Shown: positions 15,575-24,936, counted from the first letter of the stretch. The stretch is DNA of 45,734 nt from Chitinophagales bacterium (GCA_018401955.1 JAGYJT010000024.1:1-45734); one strand, 5' to 3'. Notes: generated from the letters alone by a model not told the origin. A program made the numbers and translations.

Positions 15575-15990
15575 TGCAAGTCCTTTAGGTTCAGTTCATC
15601 GGGGCTGATAAATGCCCCTGGAAATTCTTTTTCTATTTCAATCCAAGCTTTATATGCTTCTAGCTTGGTGCGGTAGTTGCCTACACGCAGCTTAAAGTTA
15701 GGCTGCTGGTATATTACAAAAGTTTTCACATCAGGAAACAAGCTATAAAACTGGCTCTTTACTTTATTTATGTCGGCACGGTTGCCTGCTGCCACAATCT
15801 GCACCCTAAAGCCTTTAATAGTGCTTTCTTTTTCAGCTTTTTGCCTGTAGGCAATCATCAATGAGTCGATATATGGGTTGTCAACAATGACTTCTATTTT
15901 ACCCTGTTTTGCAACAGTATCCTGTTTTGGTTGGGCAAGTAAGCCAACCAGAGGCATGGTAATTAAAATCAAAACAATCAACCCTTTCAT
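15571..15990 (-). CDS. SPOR-domain secreted protein
   Basis: 139 residues. A signal peptide (MKGLIVLILITMPLVGLLAQ) is followed by a linker and a SPOR-type peptidoglycan-binding fold (about 60-130): IKGFRVQIVAAGNRADINKV, then LFPDVKTFVIYQQPNFKLRV, then GNYRTKLEAYKAW, the family's FRVQI...VGxFxxxxEA pattern. SPOR domains bind denuded glycan strands, often at the division site. It overlaps deoC and the M20 gene by 4 bases on each side, so it is translated as part of the secA operon. No function beyond glycan binding is evident. Confidence 0.8.
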   Translation of the reverse strand: MKGLIVLILITMPLVGLLAQPKQDTVAKQGKIEVIVDNPYIDSLMIAYRQKAEKESTIKGFRVQIVAAGNRADINKVKSQFYSLFPDVKTFVIYQQPNFKLRVGNYRTKLEAYKAWIEIEKEFPGAFISPDELNLKDLQ

Positions 15991-16658
15991 CCTTCCATTA
16001 GTTTTACTCCTACTGAGGTTCCTAGGCGGTCGGCACCAGCTTTTGCCAGTTCCAATGCAAATTCTCGGTCTCGTATGCCTCCAGATGCTTTAATCTTTAT
16101 TTTCTCAGGCAAATGCTCGCGCATTAGCTTCACGTGTTCAACTTGGGCGCCAGTGCCATTAAAGCCCGTTGAGGTTTTAACAAAATCGGCACCTGCTTCG
16201 GCACAAAGCTCACAAGCCTTGATAATCTCTTCATCGGTTAATGAGCCCGACTCGATGATTATCTTAACCAGCTTAGTGTTCATCCGTGCAATGGTAGTAA
16301 TACTGTCAATTTCGTTTTTGATATAGTTATACTCCTTGTTGCGAAACGCCGCAATGTTCATCACCATATCAATCTCATCGGCACCTTTCTCTACGGCTTT
16401 TTTAGCTTCCTCAACCTTAATAGACGTAAGCCCATACCCCATAGGGAAACCTATAACGGTTACAACCTTTACAGATGTTTTCTCTAGTAACTTTTGTGCT
16501 TGCTCTACATAATAAGGTGGTACGCACACACCAAAAAACTTGTGTGTTTTTGCCTCTTCACATAGTGTCTTCACATCCTCACTAGTAGCGTCTTGTCTCA
16601 ACAAGGTATGCTCAATGAGCTTATTCAATCCTTGCTCTGCACTACTGCTCTTTGCCAT
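15987..16658 (-). CDS. deoC: Deoxyribose-phosphate aldolase
   Basis: Cytoplasmic class I aldolase that splits 2-deoxyribose 5-phosphate into glyceraldehyde 3-phosphate and acetaldehyde. Starting at the ATG at 16658 gives 223 residues, the usual short-form length; the GTG at 16688 would only add a non-conserved tail. Key residues: D97 in DEIDMVMN, the Schiff-base lysine K161 in DFVKTSTGF, and the proton-relay lysine K190 in IKASGGIRD. The start lies inside the end of secA (17-base overlap) and the end overlaps the SPOR gene by 4 bases. Being in a secA operon, it is probably expressed constitutively. Confidence 0.93.
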   Translation of the reverse strand: MAKSSSAEQGLNKLIEHTLLRQDATSEDVKTLCEEAKTHKFFGVCVPPYYVEQAQKLLEKTSVKVVTVIGFPMGYGLTSIKVEEAKKAVEKGADEIDMVMNIAAFRNKEYNYIKNEIDSITTIARMNTKLVKIIIESGSLTDEEIIKACELCAEAGADFVKTSTGFNGTGAQVEHVKLMREHLPEKIKIKASGGIRDREFALELAKAGADRLGTSVGVKLMEG

Positions 16659-19600
16659 GGCACTGTTTGTATTTTTTACCACTACCACAAGGGCAGAGGT
16701 CGTTTCTTCCTATTTTATCTTCAACCCTTACAGGCTCTAACTTACGCTCGGGTTGTTGTGCTGGTTGCTGCTGTTGTTGTGCTGCTGCATTGGGGTTTAT
16801 AATGCTATTGTTTTCGTCCCTGCCTGCCTTTAACCTGCTAAGGTCGGTTTTTACGTCTTCAGCGGTACGCACCTCTTGCTGCTGAACTGGCAAACCGCCT
16901 TTGCACAGGAAAGATACTACATCGCGGTTGAAATTAACAACAAGAGTTTTAAACAACTCAAATGCCTCGAGCTTGTAAACCAATAATGGGTCTTTCTGCT
17001 CATATACGGCACCGTGTACGGCCTGCTTTAGGTCGTCCATCTCGCGCAAGTGGTTTTTCCAAGCCTCATCAATCAAGCCCAGCACAACCGATTTCTCAAA
17101 TGATGTGATAACCTCACGACCCTGAGATTCAATACCTTTCTCAATAGGAACAATAACGCGAAGCTCTTTCAAGCCATCAGTAAACGGGAACAAAACGTTG
17201 GTGTAAGTGCCACCCTGCACGCGTTGTAACAACGGTAAAGCTGCTTGTGCCAAATGGTCGCATTTGCGCTTATAGGCCGCCCAAGCTTGGTCGTACAATG
17301 CAGTGGCAACTTTGGCTGCGGCACTGTTGGTAAATTCTTGCTCTGTAATACTTGGGTTTACCGATAGGAAACGGATGGCATCCAGTTTAAACCCTTCATA
17401 GTCGCCGCTATTGCGGTGGGTGTTTACCAAATCTTCGCACATGTCATAAAACATGTTGCTTACATCTACGGCGAGGCGCTCACCAAACAGGGCGTTTTTA
17501 CGGCGTTTGTATATAACCTCACGCTGGGCGTTCATTACATCATCATACTCCAATAGGCGCTTACGCATACCAAAATTGTTCTCCTCTACTTTCTCTTGGG
17601 CGCGCTCAATTGATTTGGTAATCATTGAGTGTTGTATAACCTCATCTTCTTTATAGCCAAGCTTATCCATTACACCCGCTATACGGTCAGAGCCGAAACG
17701 ACGCATTAAATCATCTTCCAAAGCCACAAAAAATAGGGTTGAACCCGGATCGCCCTGACGACCAGAACGACCTCTTAGCTGACGGTCAACCCTGCGGCTA
17801 TCGTGGCGCTCAGTGCCTACAATGGCCAAGCCACCAGCATCTTTTACGCCAGGCCCTAGTTTAATATCCGTACCCCTACCGGCCATGTTGGTAGCAATGG
17901 TAATGGTACCAGCTTGCCCAGCGGCAGCTACTATGTCGGCCTCTTTTTGGTGTTGCTTTGCGTTCAATACATTGTGTGGTATTTTTCGCTGGCTCAACAT
18001 ACGGCCCATCAACTCCGATACTTCTACATTGGTTGTACCCACCAATACCGGGCGACCTTTTTCGCGTAGCTCGGCTACATGGTCAATAATCGCGTTGTAC
18101 TTAGCCCGCTTGGTTTTGTACACTACGTCTTGCTGGTCATCACGTACAATGGGCTTGTTGGTAGGGATGGTAACTACATCAAGTTTGTAAATTTCCCAGA
18201 ACTCACCTGCTTCGGTTTCGGCAGTACCCGTCATACCTGCCAACTTATGGTACATACGGAAATAGTTTTGCAACGTAACCGTAGCATATGTTTGCGTTGC
18301 GGCTTCTACTTTCACGTTCTCTTTGGCCTCAATAGCTTGGTGCAACCCATCGCTATACCTACGGCCATCCATTATACGGCCAGTGTTTTCGTCTACAATT
18401 TTTACCTTACCATCCATTACCACATACTCAATGTCGCGCTCAAATAGGGCATAGGCTTTAAGTAGTTGCTGTACAATGTGCAAACGTTCGGCTTTTACAC
18501 CAAAGTCGTGCATCAATTGGTCTTTCTGTTCTACTTTTTGCTCTTCTGTAAGCTCCGTGTTCTTTTCAATTTCAGCTACAATAGCGCCCACATCTGGCAT
18601 TACAAAGAAACTCTTGTCTTCGCCTGCACCAGTTATTAGGTCAATGCCTCGTTCGGTAAGCTCTACGCTGTTCTGTTTCTCTTCGATAACAAAGTATAGT
18701 TCTTCATCCACCAAAGGCATTCTTTTGTTGTTCTCGGCCATGTAATGGTTCTCAGCTTTCTGCATGATAACCTTATTGCCTGGCTCACTCATGTATTTTA
18801 TAAGAGGCTTAATGCGGGGTAGGCCACGGTGTGCACGCAATAGCGCCAGTCCGCCAGCTTTTTCATCCGTTTTGCCCGCTTCAATATCTTTCTTAGCCTG
18901 TATCAAGAAACCATTAACGGCCTTTTTCTGTGCCTCAACCAATCGCTCAATGCGAGGCTTAAGCAACATATACTCTTGTATATCGCTTTTAGGCACTGGG
19001 CCCGAGATAATTAAAGGTGTACGGGCATCATCTACCAAAACACTATCCACCTCATCCACCATAGCAAAGTGGTGCTTGCGCTGCACTAGCTCTTCGGGGC
19101 TGCGGGTCATGTTATCACGCAGGTAGTCAAAACCAAACTCGTTGTTGGTGCCATACGTTACATCGGCATTGTAGGCATTGCGGCGCTCTTCGCTGTTGGG
19201 CTCATATTTATCAATACAATCAACGGTAAGGCCAAGAAAGTTTAGCAACGGCGCCATCCATTCACTATCCCTACGGGCTAGGTAGTCGTTTACGGTTACA
19301 ATGTGCACGCCCTGTTTGGTAAGGCCGTTGAGGTATGCCGGTAGGGTAGCTACCAATGTTTTACCTTCACCAGTTGCCATCTCTGCAATACGGCCGCGGT
19401 GCAATACTGCACCACCAATAAGCTGCACGTCATAGTGCACCATATCCCAGGTAATGCGGTTTCCGGCAGCCAGCCAGTTGTTTTGGTAGGTTACTTTATC
19501 GCCTTCAATGCTTATGTGGTCGGGGCCAACAGCTAGGTCTCGGTCTAGTTGGGTAGCGGTTGCGGTAAGACTTTTATTCTCCGTAAACCTTCGGGCGGTT

Positions 19601-19959
19601 TCTTTAACTACTGCAAATGCTTCGGGCATTATCTCAAGCAAAACCTCTTCCAGCTTTTTATCGCGCTCTTTTTGCAATTCGTCCACCTGTTTATAGATGG
19701 CTTCCTTTACATCGGGGTCCATGGCTGCATCCTTGGCCTGGTTTTTCAAATCAGCCGTTTGTGCATCAATGTCCTTTAAGTATTCAGCAATTCGCGCTTG
19801 AAACTCCTGGGTTTTACCACGAAGTTGGTCAATACTTAAAGCCGAAAGGGTAGGGTAAATTTCTTTGATCTTCTCCACATAGGGCATCACCTCTTTGATG
19901 TCTTTGTCCGATTTCGTTCCGAAGATCTTATTGATAGTCTTGTTAATGAAGTTTAACAT
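16642..19959 (-). CDS. secA: Preprotein translocase ATPase SecA
   Basis: 1105-residue motor that pushes unfolded preproteins through SecYEG. Walker A is MATGEGKT (GEGKT at 197-201). Walker B lies in MVDEVDSVLVDDARTPL. GTERHDSRRVDRQLRGRSGR is the second helicase motif set. A long helical wing and a zinc-binding tail CPCGSGKKYKQCHG for SecB and lipid contacts follow. It is about 200 residues longer than E. coli SecA (901), mostly through a charged N-terminal insert (about 60-110) and an insert in the region about 340-470, as is usual in Bacteroidota. First gene of an operon with deoC, the SPOR gene and an M20 amidohydrolase. Confidence 0.97.
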   Translation of the reverse strand: MLNFINKTINKIFGTKSDKDIKEVMPYVEKIKEIYPTLSALSIDQLRGKTQEFQARIAEYLKDIDAQTADLKNQAKDAAMDPDVKEAIYKQVDELQKERDKKLEEVLLEIMPEAFAVVKETARRFTENKSLTATATQLDRDLAVGPDHISIEGDKVTYQNNWLAAGNRITWDMVHYDVQLIGGAVLHRGRIAEMATGEGKTLVATLPAYLNGLTKQGVHIVTVNDYLARRDSEWMAPLLNFLGLTVDCIDKYEPNSEERRNAYNADVTYGTNNEFGFDYLRDNMTRSPEELVQRKHHFAMVDEVDSVLVDDARTPLIISGPVPKSDIQEYMLLKPRIERLVEAQKKAVNGFLIQAKKDIEAGKTDEKAGGLALLRAHRGLPRIKPLIKYMSEPGNKVIMQKAENHYMAENNKRMPLVDEELYFVIEEKQNSVELTERGIDLITGAGEDKSFFVMPDVGAIVAEIEKNTELTEEQKVEQKDQLMHDFGVKAERLHIVQQLLKAYALFERDIEYVVMDGKVKIVDENTGRIMDGRRYSDGLHQAIEAKENVKVEAATQTYATVTLQNYFRMYHKLAGMTGTAETEAGEFWEIYKLDVVTIPTNKPIVRDDQQDVVYKTKRAKYNAIIDHVAELREKGRPVLVGTTNVEVSELMGRMLSQRKIPHNVLNAKQHQKEADIVAAAGQAGTITIATNMAGRGTDIKLGPGVKDAGGLAIVGTERHDSRRVDRQLRGRSGRQGDPGSTLFFVALEDDLMRRFGSDRIAGVMDKLGYKEDEVIQHSMITKSIERAQEKVEENNFGMRKRLLEYDDVMNAQREVIYKRRKNALFGERLAVDVSNMFYDMCEDLVNTHRNSGDYEGFKLDAIRFLSVNPSITEQEFTNSAAAKVATALYDQAWAAYKRKCDHLAQAALPLLQRVQGGTYTNVLFPFTDGLKELRVIVPIEKGIESQGREVITSFEKSVVLGLIDEAWKNHLREMDDLKQAVHGAVYEQKDPLLVYKLEAFELFKTLVVNFNRDVVSFLCKGGLPVQQQEVRTAEDVKTDLSRLKAGRDENNSIINPNAAAQQQQQPAQQPERKLEPVRVEDKIGRNDLCPCGSGKKYKQCHGKEQ

Positions 19960-19996
19960 TCCGTATTGGTAATTTTAGTTGTAATCGCCTTTACCG

Positions 19997-20032
19997 CAAA
20001 AATAATACTAATTCCGCAGCCTACTCGTCAAA
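19997..20032 (-). promoter_or_regulatory. secA promoter (TAnnTTTG with upstream TTTG)
   Basis: On the minus strand the -7 box TATTTTTG (19997-20004) ends 37 bases before the secA ATG. A TTTG (20029-20032) lies 24 bases further upstream, slightly longer than the usual 17-23 spacing. The gap between secA and purD (19960-20106) thus carries divergent promoters. Confidence 0.55.
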
Positions 20033-20069
20033 ACCCAATCAATTTCAGGACTATTTTGGCTCAAAGCCT

Positions 20070-20077
20070 TATCTTTG
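20070..20077 (+). promoter_or_regulatory. purD -7 box
   Basis: TATCTTTG, an exact TAnnTTTG match, ends 29 bases before the purD ATG. The nearest upstream TTTTG (20054-20058) is too close (11 bases) to be a normal -33 element. Confidence 0.5.
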
Positions 20078-20106
20078 CTCATTCTGTTAACGTAAATAAA
20101 AAGTTT

Positions 20107-21381
20107 ATGAATATTCTCTTGCTTGGTGGCGGCGGCCGCGAACACGCATTGGCCTGGAAACTAAGCCGTAGCCCGCTTTGCAAGAACTTGTGGATAGCAC
20201 CGGGCAACGGCGGCACCCGCAATAATGGGGTAAATGTTGATATTGCCGCTACCGATTTTGACGCTTTGTCAGCCTTTGCAATTGAGAACAACGTGGAGAT
20301 GGTAGTTGTAGGCCCAGAAGACCCTTTGGTTTTGGGTATAGTTGATTACTTCAAAGCTACGCCCAGCCTGCAACACATCCCTGTAATAGGCCCCGATAAA
20401 CTGGGTGCCCAATTGGAGGGTAGCAAGGCCTTTGCGAAGCAGTTTATGATGAAATATAATGTGCCGACTGCGGGGTACCAAGAGTTCGATTCGAGTAACG
20501 TTAATGACGGATTGGCATATATTGATAGCCTAACCCCACCGATAGTACTAAAGGCTGACGGATTGGCAGCAGGCAAGGGTGTTTTGATTATCCAAGACAA
20601 GGAAGAGGCGAAAGCAGCTTTGAAAGATATGATACTTGAATCGCGCTTTGGTGATGCTAGTAAGAAGGTAGTTATTGAAGAATTTTTGGATGGTATTGAG
20701 TTTTCGGTATTTGTATTAACTGATGGAACTAACTATAAAATATTGCCTCCAGCAAAAGATTACAAGCGAGTAGGGGAAGGCGATACCGGATTGAATACCG
20801 GTGGTATGGGAGCCATTAGCCCGGTGCCGTTTGTTACCGATGAGTTAATGCGTGTGGTCGAGGAAACTGTCGTGAAGCCAACCATTGAAGGCATTAAGGC
20901 CGAAGGGATGGACTACAAAGGCTTTGTGTATATTGGGTTGATAAAAGTTGGCGATGAACCTAAAGTGATAGAATACAACTGCCGCTTGGGTGACCCTGAG
21001 ACGGAAGTTGTGATACCATTATTGGAGACTGATTTGGTTAAACTGTTTCGTGCAGTAGCGGGTGGTTACCTAAGCGAAGAATCTATTGAGTTCAGTGCTG
21101 AGCATTGTGCAACTATTATGTTGGTATCAGGCGGTTACCCTGGCGATTATGAGAAGGGCAAGATTGTTACCGGTGCTTACGAAATTGAGGACAGCCTTAT
21201 ATTTCATGCGGGTACCAAAGTGCACGATAGCAATTTGTACACCAACGGGGGGAGGGTAATAGCCGTAACTTCATTTGGTAAAACCTTAAAAGTGGCGCTC
21301 GAAACTTCTCTAAAAAATGCACACCGCATCCATTTTGACGGTAAAAACTATCGTAAGGATATTGGGTATGAGTTTGTGTAG
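20107..21381 (+). CDS. purD: Phosphoribosylamine--glycine ligase
   Basis: Second step of de novo purine synthesis: ATP-dependent joining of glycine to 5-phosphoribosylamine. 424 residues from the ATG at 20107. The frame extends 47 codons upstream, but that part would overlap the promoter box and MNILLLGGGGREHALAWKL is the family N-terminus. Other signatures: PIVLKADGLAAGKGV (ATP-grasp lysine loop), EEFLDGIEFSVFVLTDG, TGGMGAISPVPF and EYNCRLGDPETEV. No other pur genes are in the window. The gene ends at a long palindrome shared with the convergent epimerase gene. Confidence 0.96.
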   Translation: MNILLLGGGGREHALAWKLSRSPLCKNLWIAPGNGGTRNNGVNVDIAATDFDALSAFAIENNVEMVVVGPEDPLVLGIVDYFKATPSLQHIPVIGPDKLGAQLEGSKAFAKQFMMKYNVPTAGYQEFDSSNVNDGLAYIDSLTPPIVLKADGLAAGKGVLIIQDKEEAKAALKDMILESRFGDASKKVVIEEFLDGIEFSVFVLTDGTNYKILPPAKDYKRVGEGDTGLNTGGMGAISPVPFVTDELMRVVEETVVKPTIEGIKAEGMDYKGFVYIGLIKVGDEPKVIEYNCRLGDPETEVVIPLLETDLVKLFRAVAGGYLSEESIEFSAEHCATIMLVSGGYPGDYEKGKIVTGAYEIEDSLIFHAGTKVHDSNLYTNGGRVIAVTSFGKTLKVALETSLKNAHRIHFDGKNYRKDIGYEFV

Positions 21382-21400
21382 ATAGAAAGCAGGGATTTTT

Positions 21401-21503
21401 CTTTGCGTACGTTGCGAAAATACGTTGCGCGCGTTGCGGTAAAAGCACGCCATACGGTCTTAACCGCAAAGAACGCAACGAAAAAAACGCAACGAACGCT
21501 AAG
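21401..21503. repeat. Long imperfect palindrome, copy 1 (between convergent genes)
   Basis: The left arm starts CTTTGCGTACGTTGCG (21401) and runs to about 21443. The right arm (about 21460-21503) reads TTAACCGCAAAGAACGCAACG, ending CAACGAACGCTAAG. The arms pair imperfectly over about 45 bases, with the unit CGTTGCG/CGCAACG repeated inside each arm. A second copy lies at 42547-42650. It fills most of the 190-base gap between the ends of purD and the wbpP-like gene, so it could also act as a two-way terminator. Confidence 0.75.
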
Positions 21504-21571
21504 TGTGTGTTGTGCCTGTTTATTAAGCTAAAAGTAATTAGCTATTATTTGGTAAATATAAACAACGTTGA

Positions 21572-22561
21572 TTACTCTACCAGCTCTTGGAAATACTCCA
21601 CCGTTTTAGCTAACCCCTGCTGAAAGTTATATTCAGGGTTATAACCAATCAGGCGTTTGGCTTTTGATATATCTGCTAGCGCGTTGCGCACGTCACCAGG
21701 GCGGGTTTCGCGGTGGATTGGCGCTTGTTGCTTTCCTGTAAGTTCTTGCAAATAGCCGTACATGGTGTTTAGGGAAAAATTCTCACCTACGGCAATGTTG
21801 TATACCTCGTTCACCGCTTCTTTAGGGGCAAAGGCTGCTTTAATATTAGCTTGTACGGCATTGGCCACAAAGGTAAAATCGCGGGTTTGGCCGCCATCTC
21901 CATCGATGTACACATCTTGCTCTTGCAGCAAGGCATCAATAAACTTAGGAATTACGGCAGCATAAGCGCCATTAGGGTTTTGCCTAGGTCCGAAAATATT
22001 GAAATAGCGTAGCCCGATAATCTCTAAACCATAGCAACGGTTAAATACCTGGGCATAAAGCTCGTTAGTGTATTTGCTTACCGCATACGGCGACAATTGC
22101 TTGCCAATGCGTTGCTCTACTTTAGGAGAGTCTTCAATATCACCATACACCGATGACGATGAAGCGTAAACCAAACGTTTAACACCATTGTCTTTAGCGG
22201 CAATAAGCATGTTTACAAAGCCCGTAACGTTGGCCGCAGTAGTAAGCTCGGGGTGCGCTAAGGAGCGTGGCACTGAGCCTAGTGCTGCTTGGTGCAACAC
22301 ATAATCAACTCCTTGGCAGGCTTTATGGCAGGTTTCCAAATCGGTAATGTCGCCATTAATGAAAGTTACCTTACCAACGCTTGATAGGTAATCGATGTTC
22401 TTTTGGAAACCAGTAGCCAGGTTGTCTAAAACCCGCACTTCGCCAGCACCTTGGCGTAAGAGGTATTCGGTAATATGCGAACCGATGAACCCAGCACCGC
22501 CAGTTACCAAAAATGTGAATCCGCTAATATCTTCGTTGCCGTGGTAGCTCTTATCGTACAT
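21572..22561 (-). CDS. wbpP: UDP-N-acetylglucosamine 4-epimerase, WbpP/TviC type
   Basis: 329-residue extended SDR that interconverts UDP-GlcNAc and UDP-GalNAc or their uronic acids. NAD site TGGAGFIGSH (20-29). Catalytic SSS...YAVSKY with Y159 and K163. The HQAALGSVPRS segment (90-100), LATGFQKNIDYL and LRYFNIFGPRQNPNGAYAAV are hallmarks of the WbpP/TviC branch that uses N-acetylated substrates. The 30-residue N-terminal extension before the Rossmann core also fits. Last gene of a seven-gene nucleotide-sugar cassette; paired with the UDP-HexNAc dehydrogenase two genes upstream it would give UDP-GalNAcA. Confidence 0.85.
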   Translation of the reverse strand: MYDKSYHGNEDISGFTFLVTGGAGFIGSHITEYLLRQGAGEVRVLDNLATGFQKNIDYLSSVGKVTFINGDITDLETCHKACQGVDYVLHQAALGSVPRSLAHPELTTAANVTGFVNMLIAAKDNGVKRLVYASSSSVYGDIEDSPKVEQRIGKQLSPYAVSKYTNELYAQVFNRCYGLEIIGLRYFNIFGPRQNPNGAYAAVIPKFIDALLQEQDVYIDGDGGQTRDFTFVANAVQANIKAAFAPKEAVNEVYNIAVGENFSLNTMYGYLQELTGKQQAPIHRETRPGDVRNALADISKAKRLIGYNPEYNFQQGLAKTVEYFQELVE

Positions 22562-22563
22562 GC

Positions 22564-23628
22564 TTATCGTTGTGCGTATTGTGTCTCGTAATATGCTTTA
22601 TAGTTACCGCTGGTTACATTGTTTAGCCATTCTTCGTTGGCCAAGTACCAATCAACGGTTTTCTCTAGTCCTTCTTCAAACTGTAATGATGGTTCCCAGC
22701 CCAATTCTTCTTTAAGCTTGGTAGAATCAATTGCGTAGCGTAAATCGTGACCCGGACGGTCTTTTACGTAGGTTATCAACTTTTCTGAATAGCCTGGTTC
22801 ACGGTTCAACTTGGTGTCCATTACCTTGCAAAGCACTTTAATTAGGTCGATGTTTTGCCATTCGTTAAAACCGCCAATGTTGTATGTTTCGCCGTTTTTG
22901 CCGGTATGGAAAATAACATCAATCGCTCGTGCATGGTCGTTTACCCACAACCAATCGCGGGTATATTTGCCATCACCATACACAGGCAAGGCTTTGTTAT
23001 TTGTAATGTTGTGGATGAACAGCGGTATCAATTTCTCTGGAAACTGGTGCGAACCGTAGTTGTTAGAGCAGTTACTGATAACCACTGGTAGGCCATAAGT
23101 ATCATGGTAAGCCCTCACAAAGTGGTCGCTACTTGCTTTTGAGGCAGAGTATGGTGAGTGTGGGTCGTAGCTGGTTTGCTCGGTAAAGAAACCGGTTTCG
23201 CCCAACGAGCCGTATACCTCATCAGTAGAAACATGGTAAAAAAGATGGCCTTCGAAGTTGCTGCTCCAATAAGCCTTGGCCGCATTTAAAAGCACTACCG
23301 TACCCACTACGTTGGTCATGATAAATTCCATTGGGTTAAGAATGGAACGGTCAACATGGCTTTCGGCAGCAAGGTGTATCACATCCGTAATGTCGTGGTC
23401 GCGAAACAATTCCAAGATAAAATCGGCCTCAGTAATATCTCCCTTTACGAAGGTATAGTTAGGGGCATCTTGAATATCTTTAAGGTTCTCAAGGTTACCA
23501 GCATACGTTAACTTGTCTAGGTTAATGATGTGATAATCAGGGTATTTATGTACCAGTAGGCGGATTACATGCGAGCCAATAAAGCCAGCGCCACCAGTTA
23601 CCAATATATGTTTAGAAAAATCGCTCAT
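22564..23628 (-). CDS. rfbB: dTDP-glucose 4,6-dehydratase
   Basis: 354-residue extended SDR producing dTDP-4-keto-6-deoxyglucose, the branch point to dTDP-rhamnose and amino-deoxy sugars. TGGAGFIGSH (11-20), HLAAESHVDRSI, STDEVYG with the active D and E at 136-137, YSASKASSDH with Y160 and K164, NCSNNYGSHQFPEKLIPL, and DRPGHDLRYAID are all present. It starts 15 bases after the dehydrogenase gene and ends 2 bases before the epimerase. The usual partners rfbA, rfbC and rfbD are not in the window, so they must lie elsewhere or the product feeds another pathway. Confidence 0.93.
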   Translation of the reverse strand: MSDFSKHILVTGGAGFIGSHVIRLLVHKYPDYHIINLDKLTYAGNLENLKDIQDAPNYTFVKGDITEADFILELFRDHDITDVIHLAAESHVDRSILNPMEFIMTNVVGTVVLLNAAKAYWSSNFEGHLFYHVSTDEVYGSLGETGFFTEQTSYDPHSPYSASKASSDHFVRAYHDTYGLPVVISNCSNNYGSHQFPEKLIPLFIHNITNNKALPVYGDGKYTRDWLWVNDHARAIDVIFHTGKNGETYNIGGFNEWQNIDLIKVLCKVMDTKLNREPGYSEKLITYVKDRPGHDLRYAIDSTKLKEELGWEPSLQFEEGLEKTVDWYLANEEWLNNVTSGNYKAYYETQYAQR

Positions 23629-23643
23629 GGGTGGTTAAGCAGT

Positions 23644-24936
23644 TTAAAGTGACCAATAGGTCAAGTCATTAATTTTTCCTCTGAACACGCCTTTTAGATC
23701 GGCAAGAATGCCTTTGCCATCCTTTAGCATGTCTTTAAAATCAGCTTCAGTATATGCCAAGTATGGCTTATGGTTTACAGCTACCAAAATGGCATCATAG
23801 TTGTCACCCGGCTTATCAACCAAGTCAAAACCATACTCGTGCTTTACTTCTTCGCTCTCGGCATAAGCATCAGCAACGTCAACATGAATGGAGTATGACT
23901 TCAGTTCATTAATAACGTCTACTACCTTTGAGTTGCGTATGTCGCTTACGTTTTCTTTAAATGTAGCACCTAGCACCAGCACTTTACAATCTTGCACAGT
24001 TTTGCCAGCTTTAATCAATCGCTGAACAATATTTTTGGCCACCCATTCGCCCATGCTATCGTTAATGTGGCGGCCACTCAAAATCACTTCTGGCGTATAA
24101 CCAACCGATAGGGCTTTGTGGGTTAGGTAATATGGGTCGACACCTATGCAATGCCCGCCAACCAAACCCGGACGGAAAGGCAGGAAGTTCCATTTTGTAC
24201 CAGCAGCTTCTAGTACATCGTAGGTATTGATGCCCATTTTCTCGAAAATCTTCGATAGCTCGTTCATCAAAGCGATGTTCAAATCGCGCTGGGTATTTTC
24301 GATGATTTTGGCAGCTTCAGCAACTTTTATAGTGGCAGCACGGTGCACGCCTGCCTCTACCACAATCTCATATACCTTGGCAATCAGGTCCAACGATTCG
24401 GCATCACAACCTGAAACTACCTTGGTAATTTTGGTAAGCGTATGCTCTTTGTCGCCTGGGTTTATGCGCTCTGGTGAGTAGCCCACTTTAAAGTCTTGCA
24501 CGAATTTTAGACCGGTATTTTTCTCTAAAATGGGAATACAATCTTCTTCAGTACAACCCGGATAAACCGTTGATTCATAGACTACATAGTCGCCCCTCTT
24601 CAAGACTTTTGATAAGGTCTCGGTAGCTTTTACCAAAGGAGTCAAATCAGGTACCCTGTGGTAGTCAACTGGGGTTGGTACAGCCACTATATAGAAGGTG
24701 CAATCCTTAAGGTCGTCTACATTCGCCGTAAAGGTAATGTCACGGCCTTCAAAGTCTGACGACTCCAGCTCGTTGCTCGGGTCAATGCCTTGCTTCATCA
24801 ATTCAACGCGCTTGGCATTGATATCGAAACCTACCACCGAAACCTTGCGAGCAAACTCTAGGGCAATCGGCAATCCTACATAGCCAAGGCCAATAACGGC
24901 TAGTTTTGTCTTCTTATCGAGTAGTTCTTGATACAT
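23644..24936 (-). CDS. UDP-N-acetyl-hexosamine 6-dehydrogenase (WbpO/TviB-like)
   Basis: 430-residue nucleotide-sugar dehydrogenase using 2 NAD to oxidise C6 of UDP-GlcNAc or UDP-GalNAc to the uronic acid. N-terminal NAD motif VIGLGYVGLP (14-23). Central VGYSPERINPGDKEHTL is typical of the WbpO/TviB/WbpA group as opposed to Ugd. The catalytic cysteine is C263 in GLVGGHCIGVDPYY. The C-terminal domain keeps VLGATFKENVSDIRNSKV. It overlaps the acetyltransferase gene by one base. Substrate choice between GlcNAc and GalNAc cannot be settled by eye; a WbpP-type epimerase two genes downstream fits either order. Confidence 0.88.
   Translation of the reverse strand: MYQELLDKKTKLAVIGLGYVGLPIALEFARKVSVVGFDINAKRVELMKQGIDPSNELESSDFEGRDITFTANVDDLKDCTFYIVAVPTPVDYHRVPDLTPLVKATETLSKVLKRGDYVVYESTVYPGCTEEDCIPILEKNTGLKFVQDFKVGYSPERINPGDKEHTLTKITKVVSGCDAESLDLIAKVYEIVVEAGVHRAATIKVAEAAKIIENTQRDLNIALMNELSKIFEKMGINTYDVLEAAGTKWNFLPFRPGLVGGHCIGVDPYYLTHKALSVGYTPEVILSGRHINDSMGEWVAKNIVQRLIKAGKTVQDCKVLVLGATFKENVSDIRNSKVVDVINELKSYSIHVDVADAYAESEEVKHEYGFDLVDKPGDNYDAILVAVNHKPYLAYTEADFKDMLKDGKGILADLKGVFRGKINDLTYWSL

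Noticed and set aside
16659-16688. GTG start for deoC 30 bases upstream
   Set aside because: Adds ten non-conserved residues encoded inside secA; the ATG at 16658 gives the normal length.
19966-20106. N-terminal extension of purD
   Set aside because: It covers the promoter region and is unlike PurD; the family N-terminus begins at the ATG at 20107.
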